Positions 28,240 through 36,104 of a stretch of DNA of 64,000 bases are shown one piece after another; the stretch's first letter is position 1; every line of letters starts with the position of its first letter. The notes below the pieces were generated by a model. That model had not been told where the DNA came from. It saw only the letters and a list, made by a program, of their open reading frames with translations, and ran no database searches. This DNA is from Nocardia arizonensis (GTDB lineage Bacteria; Actinomycetota; Actinomycetes; Mycobacteriales; Mycobacteriaceae): positions 62,001-126,000 of the forward strand of contig NZ_LGYZ01000067.1 of assembly GCF_001310275.1 (NCBI RefSeq). Reading direction: 5' to 3'. The position numbers were made by a program, and so were the translations under genes.

Positions 28240-29934
28240 TCAGTTCACGCAGGGGATGCTGTCGCCGGAGATCGAGGCGTCCACCGGTCGCCCGACGTTC
28301 GGGGTCGGCGGGGCGGAGTCCGTCGCCGACGCGGCAGGAGTGGGAGTCACCGTCGAGGTCGTGGCGCTTATGTCCGCGGGTAGGACGAAATCACCTGCTA
28401 TCACGACCTCGATGCGCCCGGTCGGCACTCGCGGAGACGCGATCACCGGCAGGCCGCCCAGCATTTCGGCGATAGCGCCCGCCTCCACCGAACCGTCCGG
28501 CCCGTAGTACACCGCACTCGCCGTGCCGTCGGCGCCCGCTGTGGTCACCGATCCCCGCGAATAGCCGCGATCGGTCACCGCGCTCGACACCACCGCCGCC
28601 GCCGCGCGTGTCGTTCCCGCTGCGACGACATCCACCACGGAGGTCGGCGCGGAGGCGGGCGATCGGTTCGAGGTCGCGGGCGCGGTGGGCGTGGGCGTGA
28701 GTGCGGTGGGTGCGGGGGCGGTGGGCGTGAGTGCGGTCGGCGTGGGCGCAGTGGGCGTGGGCGCGGTCGGCGTGGGCGTGGGGGTAGTGGACGTCGCGGA
28801 AACTCCGAAGGCCGCGCGGACCTCGCGACGGACCGCGGCCGGGTCGATGATGTTCACGTCCTGACCGTTGATGACGTCGTAGCGCACCACCGGCAGGGTT
28901 CGGAACTCCACCTCGGGACTCTCGACCGAACCGACCGTGCGCAGGAAGTCGGTGACGTTCCAACCGTCGGACAACACGACATTGCGATGCGCCACATCCA
29001 TGAGCGCCGACAGTTTGCCCACATCGGTCAGGGTGCCCGCCTGGCGCAACTCCGAGGCCACCGCGGTGAGGAATGCCTGTTGGCGATGGGTGCGGTCGAG
29101 ATCGCCATTGGTCAGCCCGTGGCGCTGGCGCACGAAGGCCAGCGATTGCGCCGGATCGAGGCGTTGACGGCCGGCGGGGAAGTCCGCACCGGAGAACTCG
29201 GTGTCGCGGACCGGATTCCTCAGGCATACCTCGACGCCACCGAGCGCCTTGGCCACGTCGTAGAAACCGCCGAGGGTGATCTCGGCGAACCGGTCGATGG
29301 GCACACCGGTCAGGCTGCGCACCGCCTGGATGACGGAGGCCCGGCCCGCCTCCCGACCCGCGTGTTCCAGCGCGGCCCGGTCGGTTTCACCCTTCGCCAT
29401 CAGTTGATCCTGGACCGCGGCCTTCTTCAGACCGTAGGTCTCCTTGATCTTGGCGTGCGTATAGCCGGGAATTCCGGTCACCGCGACGTAGTCGTCGCGC
29501 GGAATCGACACCGCGGTGATCTTGTCCATATTCGCCGGAATATGCACCAGGATAAGGGTATTGGCGTTGTAGCCGCCCTCGTCGCCGTCACCGGCGTGCA
29601 ACTGGTCGAGTATCTGCGCGGGTAGATCCGAGCCGTCCTGGTCCTTTCGGGTGTCCAGGCCGATGAGCAGTATGTTCATATCGCCGTCGAGGGAATGCGG
29701 CGCGTCGTCGCCTATCGCGTTCGAGCGCAGGAACCCGTTGTCGAAGCCGTTCTCGGTGGCCCAGCCCATCGCGGTACCCGCGAGCACCACCGCGGACAGC
29801 CCGCCCGCGCACACCCGTGCCGCGATGCCCGCCATTCGCCCCGTAGCGCGGGCGCGGCCGGATCGAGCGGTCCTCCGAGGCGGTCGCTCACCGCGATCGA
29901 TACGCGGAATCCGGGTGGTGGTGTCGTCGTCCAT
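28240..29934 (-). CDS. LytR-CpsA-Psr family protein with LytR C-terminal domain
   Basis: A 564-residue membrane-anchored protein. A basic cytoplasmic N-terminus precedes one transmembrane helix (about 40-58). The LCP domain (about 80-320) has NILLIGLDTRKDQDG, VSIPRDDYV and SLAFVRQRHGLTNGDLDRT with the family's conserved Asp and Arg residues. It attaches polymers such as arabinogalactan to peptidoglycan. A Thr/Pro/Ala repeat linker (about 385-420) leads to a LytR_C-type domain (about 430-510). ATG 29934 has GGAAG six bases upstream; GTG 29955 is an alternative. Confidence 0.88.
   Translation of the reverse strand: MDDDTTTRIPRIDRGERPPRRTARSGRARATGRMAGIAARVCAGGLSAVVLAGTAMGWATENGFDNGFLRSNAIGDDAPHSLDGDMNILLIGLDTRKDQDGSDLPAQILDQLHAGDGDEGGYNANTLILVHIPANMDKITAVSIPRDDYVAVTGIPGYTHAKIKETYGLKKAAVQDQLMAKGETDRAALEHAGREAGRASVIQAVRSLTGVPIDRFAEITLGGFYDVAKALGGVEVCLRNPVRDTEFSGADFPAGRQRLDPAQSLAFVRQRHGLTNGDLDRTHRQQAFLTAVASELRQAGTLTDVGKLSALMDVAHRNVVLSDGWNVTDFLRTVGSVESPEVEFRTLPVVRYDVINGQDVNIIDPAAVRREVRAAFGVSATSTTPTPTPTAPTPTAPTPTALTPTAPAPTALTPTPTAPATSNRSPASAPTSVVDVVAAGTTRAAAAVVSSAVTDRGYSRGSVTTAGADGTASAVYYGPDGSVEAGAIAEMLGGLPVIASPRVPTGRIEVVIAGDFVLPADISATTSTVTPTPAASATDSAPPTPNVGRPVDASISGDSIPCVN
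28684..28792 (-). repeat. Thr-Pro-rich minisatellite inside LCP gene
   Basis: About 18 imperfect copies of a 6-base unit (reading GTGGGC/GTGAGT on the plus strand) encode the TPTAPTPTAPTPTA-type linker. Likely a flexible cell-wall spacer; copy number could vary. Confidence 0.65.
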
Positions 29935-29990
29935 GTCCGACTTCCAGTGTGACACGCAAACGGTAGCCGAACATTAGCCATACTCGACGG

Positions 29991-30962
29991 TCAGTCCGCT
30001 CCGTGTAGGTCGAGAATGCGGGTCAGCGCGTGTTCGAGCGCGTAGTTCGCATCCGCCGCGCCGCCCTTCACATCCGCGTTGAGCGCGGCGACAACTTGGA
30101 GCGCGGTGCCGATACTGGCCGGGTTCCATCCCCTGGCCTGCGCCTGCGCCTTCTTCACCTTCCACGGCGGCATACCGAGTTGCTGCGCCAGTTTGAACGG
30201 GTCACCGCGACCCGCCGAACCCACCTTGGCGATGGTGTGCACCGAATCGGCGAGCGCGTCCGCGAGCAGTACGTGCGGCACACCGCGATCGGTGGCCCAG
30301 CGCAGTGCCTCCATCGCGGCGGGCCGGTCCCCCACGACCGCGAGTTCGGCCACGTCGAATCCGGTGACCTCCGCCTTGCCCGAGTAGTAGCGGCGCACCG
30401 CCGCCGCGTCCACCTTGCCGCCGGTATCGGCCGCGAGCTGCGAACAGGCCGCGGCGAGCTCGCGCAGATCCGATCCCACCGTTTCCAGCAGCACCTGCAC
30501 GGCCTCACCGCCGATGCGTACCCCCACCGCCCGGAATTCCGCGCGCACGAACTCCACCCGCTCGGCCGCCTTGGTCAATTTCGCGCAATCGTGGGTGACC
30601 GCGCCCGCCTTCTGCAACGCGGGCGCCAACGCCTTGGCCCGCCCCCCGCCGGAGTGCGCCACGACCAGCACCACGCCCTCCGGCGGATCCGCCGCCGCGG
30701 CGGTGATGACCGAAACCGCGTCCTTCCCCGCCTCGGCCGCCGACTCCAGCACGATCACCCGGTCCTCCGCGAACAGCGACGGACTCAACAGTTCCGACAA
30801 CTCCGCGGTGCTCGCGTCACCGGCCCGCAACCGATCAACCGGCACCGCGTCGGCATCGGGCGCCACCGCCCGCACCCGACCGACGATGTCGGCGATCGCC
30901 CGGTCGACCAGCAATTCTTCCTCACCGAGCACCAGGTGAACCGCGGGGGGATGTTCGCTCAC
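29991..30962 (-). CDS. holA: DNA polymerase III subunit delta
   Basis: A 323-residue clamp-loader subunit that opens the sliding clamp. The start GTG 30962 is chosen because TAGGAT lies seven bases upstream and the product begins [20 protein letters not shown], like other HolA proteins. The central segment with [14 protein letters not shown]-like ([20 protein letters not shown]) and the C-terminal helical collar ([18 protein letters not shown]) match the family. An upstream in-frame ATG (30992) precedes the -10 box and is unlikely. Same place as Rv2413c. Confidence 0.9.
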   Translation of the reverse strand: MSEHPPAVHLVLGEEELLVDRAIADIVGRVRAVAPDADAVPVDRLRAGDASTAELSELLSPSLFAEDRVIVLESAAEAGKDAVSVITAAAADPPEGVVLVVAHSGGGRAKALAPALQKAGAVTHDCAKLTKAAERVEFVRAEFRAVGVRIGGEAVQVLLETVGSDLRELAAACSQLAADTGGKVDAAAVRRYYSGKAEVTGFDVAELAVVGDRPAAMEALRWATDRGVPHVLLADALADSVHTIAKVGSAGRGDPFKLAQQLGMPPWKVKKAQAQARGWNPASIGTALQVVAALNADVKGGAADANYALEHALTRILDLHGAD

Positions 30963-30969
30963 GGAGGCG

Positions 30970-30975
30970 ATCCTA
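30970..30975 (-). promoter_or_regulatory. -10 box for leaderless holA
   Basis: TAGGAT on the minus strand, seven bases before GTG 30962. Confidence 0.5.
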
Positions 30976-31031
30976 CGGTCCGGCCCCGACATGTCGCCGA
31001 GATCGCCGCGTCTCGGCACGCGGGTTCGGCA

Positions 31032-33638
31032 TCAGGGTGTCCGCGCTCGGCGGGTGGTAGCCGTGTGGTCATCGGGCGGCTCGCCCCGGCCCCATCGCCG
31101 CGAGGGATCGCTTGCGGCGCGCGCTCCGCGCACTCGCCCACCCGTCTTGATCCGCCGTCGCGTTGTGGCGATTCGGAGGCCGGGCGCGGATCCCAGTACG
31201 AGAATGTCGCCGTCCCGGTCGGTGCGCAGGACCGTGACACCGAGGGAATCCAGTTCGGCGAGGATTTCGGGATCGGGGTGACCGAAGGTGTTCTGCGCGC
31301 CGACCGAGGTCACCGCAACGCGCGGGCGCACGGCGCGCAGGAATTCCTTCGCCGTGGTGTGGGAGCCGTGATGCGGGACCTTGAGTACATCGGCGTGCAG
31401 GCGCTCCCGGCCGGTGGCCAGGAGTCGGCGTTGGGTGGCCGCCTCGACGTCGCCGGTCAGGAGTATCCGGCCCGCGGGCGTCTCGGCCGCGATCACCAGC
31501 GATCGATCATTGGCGTTCGCCTCGGCATCGGGTCGGGACGCGGGGGTGGGGGCGAGAACCTCGAGCGCGATCGAGCCGAATCCGAGGACCTGGCCCGCGG
31601 AGAGTTCGAGGACCGGGATACTCGCGGCGAGGGCGGCGTCGGCTACCGCGACCGCGCCCGAGCCGTCCGCCCGCCGCCCCGAAGCCGACGCGGGTAGATC
31701 GAGTTCGTGTGGTGCCACGGCGATGGCCGCGACCGAGCGGCCGTCGAGTGCGCCGGCGAGGCCCGCTATGTGGTCGGCGTGCGGGTGGGTCAGGACGAGG
31801 AGCGGAATGTGTTGGACGCGAAGTCGATTCAGACAGGAATGCACGAGACGCGGGTCGGGACCGGTGTCGATCACGATCGCCGAGCCGTCACCGACCGCCA
31901 GTGCCAGCGCGTCACCCTGCCCCACATCGCAGGCGACGAAGACCCAATCGCGCGGAGGCCACCCCGGATGCCAGATGCGGACCGGAACCAATACCAACGC
32001 GCATCCGACAATGGCGGCGACCGCGAGCCTCCGCACGGCGGCGATACGCAATCCCCAGACGATCGCGACGACCACCGCGGCGGCGACGAGCCCGCCGGCC
32101 ATGCCACCCGGAACCGCGATCGATGAGCCCGGCAGGGCGGCGGTGCGTTCGGCGACCTCCAGCAACCACCACATAGGCGGAGCGGAAGCGCGCAGGATCA
32201 GTGTGGCGAGGAGAGGACAGATCCAGGCGGTCGCCGCACCGAGGGCCCCGATGACGGTGATCGGCGCGACGACGGGAGCGGCCAGGATATTCGCGAGTAC
32301 TGCGATCAGGCTGAGCCGACCGGTCAGCGCGACCAGAATCGGCGTGGTGACGACGAACGCACCCGCCGAGACCGCGACGATCTCCGCGGGCAAGCGCCAC
32401 CATCCGCGCGCCCGCAGCCAATCCGCCCAGCTGGGAGCCAACAGGATCAACCCCGCGGTCGCCACGACCGACAGCGCGAATCCGGCACTCACCGCGAGTT
32501 CCGGCCATATCGCCAATAGACCGATGACCGCGGCGCACAACGCGGGCAACGCTTGTTTGCGCTGTCCGGTGACCAGCGACAGCACGGTGACCGCCCCCAT
32601 CGCCGCCGCCCGCAGCACACTCGGATCGGGACGCGCCACCACGACGAACAGCAGCAGTGCCACCCCCGCGAGCGCCGCGGCCGAGCGCGGACCGAGCGCG
32701 ACCGTCCGCACCACGAACAGCACGACGGTCAGCAGAATCGTGAAGTTCGCCCCGCTGACCACGCAAAGATGTTGCAGGCCGGCGGTTTCGAAATCGGTCC
32801 GCACCGAATCCGACAGCCTCGAGGTATCTCCCACCACCAGGGCGGGCAACAATCCCGCCGCCCGCTCGGACAATGCCCGCCCCGCGGCCGCGGCCAGCGC
32901 GGCACGCACCGCCGCCGCCCCGCGCTGCCACCACGACACCCCACCGACCGGCCGCGGCGGTTCCGTGGCCCGCAGCGCGGCTACGGTGAGATCCCTGAAC
33001 CGAGCAGGCTCCACTCGGGCACGGAACTCGACCGCCTGCCCCGGCACCACCCGCCCCCACCCTTGCCCCTCCCCCAGAATGACCACCGTCCCACCCGCGA
33101 CGACGGCCCCGTCCCGCCCCCGAAACCGCTCGAGCTCCGCGTGCACCACCCACAATCGCTGCCCTCCGAAGCCCTTACCCCGCACCACTTTCGGATCATC
33201 CCGCACCGTCGACACCACCGAGACCGACCCACCCACCGCATCCCGCAATGGATGTTCCGCCACCCCGTACTCCCGCCACACCGCCGCCACCGCGAACCCC
33301 GCCCCGATCAACAACGCCGCCGACACCACGCCCGCGACACCGCGCCGCCCACCACCCGGGCCCGAACCCCTCTCTCTCCCGCGCTCCCCCACCGCGATCC
33401 TCGCCCGCCGACGGCGATAGACAGCGCACACACCCACCGCGCCAACCACCGACATCACCGCGAGGCCGACGCCGACCCGCCACCCCAGGGTCACGACCGC
33501 AATCGTCACACTCCAACAAGCCGCCGCGGCCGGCGCCAATCGCGCATCGAGTGTCTCGGCAGTCCCCTCCGCCCCCGAGTCCTCCCGCTCCAAGCCCCAC
33601 CGCCGCAGCCGCGTCTTCCACTCGCCACCGCCGAACAC
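31032..33638 (-). CDS. comEC: ComEC/Rec2-type DNA uptake channel with metallo-beta-lactamase domain
   Basis: About 868 residues. Domains in order: transmembrane helices and an OB-like DUF4131 region, the competence membrane domain (GLLPALVVGDTSRLSDSVRT then HLCVVSGANFTILLT), and a C-terminal metallo-beta-lactamase-like domain with DVGQGDALALAV and the metal motif THPHADHIAGL plus PHHGSHTT. It moves single-stranded DNA across the membrane in competent bacteria. GTG 33638 has GAAGGGGG seven bases upstream; GTG 33749 is an alternative. It follows comEA. Natural competence in this group is not proven. Confidence 0.88.
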   Translation of the reverse strand: MFGGGEWKTRLRRWGLEREDSGAEGTAETLDARLAPAAAACWSVTIAVVTLGWRVGVGLAVMSVVGAVGVCAVYRRRRARIAVGERGRERGSGPGGGRRGVAGVVSAALLIGAGFAVAAVWREYGVAEHPLRDAVGGSVSVVSTVRDDPKVVRGKGFGGQRLWVVHAELERFRGRDGAVVAGGTVVILGEGQGWGRVVPGQAVEFRARVEPARFRDLTVAALRATEPPRPVGGVSWWQRGAAAVRAALAAAAGRALSERAAGLLPALVVGDTSRLSDSVRTDFETAGLQHLCVVSGANFTILLTVVLFVVRTVALGPRSAAALAGVALLLFVVVARPDPSVLRAAAMGAVTVLSLVTGQRKQALPALCAAVIGLLAIWPELAVSAGFALSVVATAGLILLAPSWADWLRARGWWRLPAEIVAVSAGAFVVTTPILVALTGRLSLIAVLANILAAPVVAPITVIGALGAATAWICPLLATLILRASAPPMWWLLEVAERTAALPGSSIAVPGGMAGGLVAAAVVVAIVWGLRIAAVRRLAVAAIVGCALVLVPVRIWHPGWPPRDWVFVACDVGQGDALALAVGDGSAIVIDTGPDPRLVHSCLNRLRVQHIPLLVLTHPHADHIAGLAGALDGRSVAAIAVAPHELDLPASASGRRADGSGAVAVADAALAASIPVLELSAGQVLGFGSIALEVLAPTPASRPDAEANANDRSLVIAAETPAGRILLTGDVEAATQRRLLATGRERLHADVLKVPHHGSHTTAKEFLRAVRPRVAVTSVGAQNTFGHPDPEILAELDSLGVTVLRTDRDGDILVLGSAPGLRIATTRRRIKTGGRVRGARAASDPSRRWGRGEPPDDHTATTRRARTP

Positions 33639-33770
33639 TCCCGCACCCCCTTCACGGCCTACTGAACCGACTCCCCATTTCACGAGCGACGGTGATGCTG
33701 ATCCTGGTGGCGCGGCATCCCCGCCGCTGCCCGCCACCGAGGACGGCACCCGGCCGAGGCGGCGGAAACG

Positions 33771-35123
33771 TCATAGCGTCACCAACTCTCGGAGGCGGGA
33801 TAGCCGGGTGGGGCCTATCCCGTCTATGTCGCCCAGTTGTTCTATGTCGGTGAAGCGGCCGTTGGTGATTCGCCAGGTGATGATGGCGCGGGCGGTTATC
33901 GGGCCTATTCCGGGGAGGGCGTCGAGGTCGGATTCGGTGGCTCGGTTGAGGCTGAGCCGGGTGGTGGGAGTGGCCGCGTTCGAGGGTGGCGTGGTAGCGC
34001 CCCGGGCGTTGGCGCCGAGCGTGGTGCTGCCGAGCCGTGGGGTGCCTGGGGTCGGGTCGAGGGTGCCGACGATGACCTGGTCGCCGTCGCCCAAGCGTTG
34101 GGCGAGGTTGAGCGTGGTCAGGTCCGCGCCCTCGGCGGCCCCGCCCGCCGCCGCTACGGCGTCGGCCACGCGGGCGCCCGCGCCGAGGTGGACGAGGCCC
34201 GCCCGGTGCACCGAGCCGACTACGCTCACGACCAGTTCGCCCGCGGTCGCGGCGGCGTCTACGGGTGCATTGTCGACGGAGCCCGCGGCACGGGGTTCGG
34301 GCGCGGGGTCGCTCGGGGCGGTTGCCGTGGAACTCGTGCGGATCGCGGGCACCGGTGGGACCGCTTGGGCGATCGGCCGTTCGCGGAACACGACGACCGC
34401 CGCCACGATCGCCGCGATCAGTCCGACGATCGCCAAGGTCATCACCCCGCGCCGCCCCGGATCCAGACGCGCGCCACGAAAACGCTCCGGCATCAACCGA
34501 TCCCACCACCTGGCCTCACCATCGGCATCGTCCAACCAGCCCGGTGACCGCACCGGGTCCTCATCATCCGCATCCGCGCATGCACCAGATGGCGCAAGGC
34601 GACCCCGCGAATCCGGTGCACCCCAGGCATTTACGGCATCAACGGCTTCCCAGGCATCGCGCGGACCGAAGTCTTCGTCGGCGCATCCGGGAGGCCACGA
34701 ATCCGCACCGGACGCGGCATCCGACTTCGGACGACCAGCCGGCGATTCGTCCGCCCGCCGTCGGTCCGCATCCACCGTCGCGCCCCCGAACCCCTTCGAA
34801 CGAATCGCTCCTTCCTCGGATGCCTCGGGCTCCGCACCGGAATCGGCCGCCACCCTCCCGGCCCCTCGATGCCACGCACCGATCGGGGACTCGCGCGGGA
34901 GCTCGTCGAGATGCCAACTGCCGGTGCGGTATTCGGGGACGGCTCGGCGGCGCGTACCGGGCCGGGGCTCGCCCTCTCGTACGGCAGTGCGCGTGGAGTC
35001 GGGGCGGTGGGCGGCTCGGAGCACGGGGGCGGGGCGGTGTTTGCCGATGGCGCGGTCGGTGGGGATTGCGGTGAGCGCGCCCAGTCTCCGACGGATGCGC
35101 TCGCGTTCCTCGTGTCGTGGCAT
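33771..35123 (-). CDS. comEA: ComEA-type helix-hairpin-helix DNA-binding protein with long N-terminus
   Basis: A 450-residue protein. Residues 1-230 are charged and low-complexity, then one transmembrane helix (MTLAIVGLIAAIVAAVVVF), a SLBB-like beta domain (ELVVSVVGSVHRAGLVHLGA) and a C-terminal tandem helix-hairpin-helix (LNRATESDLDALPGIGPITA and LGDIDGIGPTRLSRL) that binds duplex DNA. ComEA proteins capture DNA for ComEC. A TACCGT box seven bases before ATG 35123 suggests a leaderless mRNA. The cytoplasmic N-terminus is much longer than in Bacillus ComEA. Confidence 0.88.
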   Translation of the reverse strand: MPRHEERERIRRRLGALTAIPTDRAIGKHRPAPVLRAAHRPDSTRTAVREGEPRPGTRRRAVPEYRTGSWHLDELPRESPIGAWHRGAGRVAADSGAEPEASEEGAIRSKGFGGATVDADRRRADESPAGRPKSDAASGADSWPPGCADEDFGPRDAWEAVDAVNAWGAPDSRGRLAPSGACADADDEDPVRSPGWLDDADGEARWWDRLMPERFRGARLDPGRRGVMTLAIVGLIAAIVAAVVVFRERPIAQAVPPVPAIRTSSTATAPSDPAPEPRAAGSVDNAPVDAAATAGELVVSVVGSVHRAGLVHLGAGARVADAVAAAGGAAEGADLTTLNLAQRLGDGDQVIVGTLDPTPGTPRLGSTTLGANARGATTPPSNAATPTTRLSLNRATESDLDALPGIGPITARAIITWRITNGRFTDIEQLGDIDGIGPTRLSRLRELVTL

Positions 35124-35130
35124 GGGGACG

Positions 35131-35136
35131 ACGGTA
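35131..35136 (-). promoter_or_regulatory. -10 box for leaderless comEA
   Basis: TACCGT on the minus strand, seven bases before ATG 35123. Confidence 0.45.
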
Positions 35137-35186
35137 GTGGCGGGTGAGTTGCGTATTCGCGGGTCGACCTGGGCCTTTGTCAGGGT

Positions 35187-35195
35187 TGTGGATAA
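35187..35195 (-). promoter_or_regulatory. Perfect DnaA box upstream of comEA
   Basis: TTATCCACA on the minus strand matches the DnaA box consensus exactly, about 64 bases from the comEA start and just beyond the lexA-like stop codon. Only one copy is present, so this is not an origin; it may titrate DnaA or link comEA to replication. Confidence 0.4.
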
Positions 35196-35220
35196 GCCGG
35201 GTGTTGTGGAGGAACCGCGC

Positions 35221-35877
35221 TCACACGCGGCGCATGACCGAGACGACCTTGCCGAGAATGACCGCGTTGTCGCCGTCTATGACCTCGTAGGCGGGGTTGC
35301 GGGGTTCGAGGTGGATGTGGCCGCCGCGTTCGCGGTAGACCTTCACGGTGGCCTCGTCATCGATCATGGCGGCGACGATCTCGCCGGAATGGGCTTCCTG
35401 TTGGCGGCGGACGACCACGATGTCGCCGTCGCAGATGGCGGCGTCGATCATCGAGTCACCGCGGACCCGCAGGCCGAATACCGTGCCGCGGCCGACGAGT
35501 TCGCGAGGCAGCAGCAGACTGTCGTCGGCGTGTTCCTGGGCCGGGATGGGAGCGCCCGCGGCGATGTCGCCGAGGACCGGGACACAGACCGCGTCGGCCG
35601 ATTCCGCGCGCGGCGCCTCGGCGCGCAGGAACAGACGGACATCGATCGGGCGCGAGACGGTGCCGCCGCGTCGCAGGAAACCCTTGTCCTCCAGGCTTTT
35701 CAGATGTTTCGAGACCGAGGACGTCGAGCGCAGTCCGACCGCGTCGCCGATTTCGCGGGCGCTGGGCGCGTAACCGTGTCGCAGCACCCAGTCGCGAATG
35801 GTGACGAGAATGCGCTGCTGGCGCGGCGGCAGCGTGGAGGTGTCGAGATGGTCGAAGGCGTCGTCGTATGCGGTCAC
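35221..35877 (-). CDS. lexA: LexA-type repressor (self-cleaving S24 protein)
   Basis: A 218-residue repressor. The winged helix (about 15-72) contains the recognition motif REIGDAVGLRSTSSVSKHL. The S24 peptidase half has the Ala107-Gly108 cleavage bond in DIAAGAPIP, nucleophile Ser142 in GDSMID and general base Lys179 in ATVKVY, so RecA-stimulated self-cleavage is expected. The GTG start follows TAACAT by six bases, a leaderless arrangement. No TCGAAC-N4-GTTCGA SOS box is seen at its own promoter, so it may be a second LexA rather than the canonical one. Confidence 0.82.
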   Translation of the reverse strand: MTAYDDAFDHLDTSTLPPRQQRILVTIRDWVLRHGYAPSAREIGDAVGLRSTSSVSKHLKSLEDKGFLRRGGTVSRPIDVRLFLRAEAPRAESADAVCVPVLGDIAAGAPIPAQEHADDSLLLPRELVGRGTVFGLRVRGDSMIDAAICDGDIVVVRRQQEAHSGEIVAAMIDDEATVKVYRERGGHIHLEPRNPAYEVIDGDNAVILGKVVSVMRRV

Positions 35878-35883
35878 CCGGAA

Positions 35884-35889
35884 ATGTTA
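35884..35889 (-). promoter_or_regulatory. -10 box for leaderless lexA-like gene
   Basis: TAACAT on the minus strand, six bases before GTG 35877. Confidence 0.5.
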
Positions 35890-35962
35890 GAGGTCGGCTC
35901 GGACACGCTCGGCGCGCGCCACGCCCGGGGAAATCCGGCTGCGTGCACGGTCGGCCTCCTGC

Positions 35963-35968
35963 TAGGGT
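35963..35968 (+). promoter_or_regulatory. -10 box for the ThrRS leader transcript
   Basis: TAGGGT, seven bases before GTG 35976, the start of a 16-codon leader ORF. RNA is expected to begin at the GTG. Confidence 0.55.
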
Positions 35969-35975
35969 AGCCGCC

Positions 35976-36026
35976 GTGAAGCGCGCTGCTATGACGACGA
36001 CGCCGGACATCGTCCCGGCGCGCTGA
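35976..36026 (+). CDS. Threonine-rich leader peptide of the short ThrRS gene
   Basis: A 16-codon ORF, VKRAAMTTTPDIVPAR-stop, starts with GTG 35976 (internal ATG 35991). Three consecutive ACG threonine codons occupy 35994-36002. It lies 78 bases upstream of a threonyl-tRNA synthetase gene and at the 5' end of its predicted transcript. Runs of the regulatory amino acid in a short leader ORF are the defining feature of ribosome-mediated attenuation. Slow decoding of Thr codons when charged Thr-tRNA is short would then alter folding of the RNA downstream. Confidence 0.7.
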   Translation: MKRAAMTTTPDIVPAR

Positions 36027-36039
36027 CCTCTGTCACACC

Positions 36040-36097
36040 GAAGCCCGGGCGAGAACCCGGAGCTTCCGCTCGTGGTCCCTCGCCCCTGTTCGCGAGG
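36040..36097 (+). promoter_or_regulatory. Attenuator: alternative hairpins controlling ThrRS translation
   Basis: Hairpin A: 36040-36049 pairs with 36056-36066 (10 bp, one bulged A). Hairpin B: CCTCGC (36078-36083) pairs with GCGAGG (36092-36097) and covers the Shine-Dalgarno GAGGAG of the ThrRS GTG. A competing 7-bp helix joins GGGCGAG (36047-36053), inside hairpin A, with CTCGCCC (36079-36085), inside hairpin B; it would free the ribosome site. The leader also offers CCCGG (36014-36018) to pair with CCGGG (36045-36049). There is no T-run, so control is probably at translation start. Confidence 0.55.
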
Positions 36098-36104
36098 AGA
36101 TCCC

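Noticed and set aside
28684-28792. TP-repeat considered as a regulatory minisatellite
   Set aside because: It is in frame throughout and encodes a plausible flexible linker in the LCP protein, so coding explains it.
33652-34509. Minus-strand frame overlapping comEA and ending in the comEA-comEC gap, with an ATGA at the comEA stop
   Set aside because: The ATG at 33774 gives only about 40 codons in a frame different from comEC; comEA motifs identify the coding frame.
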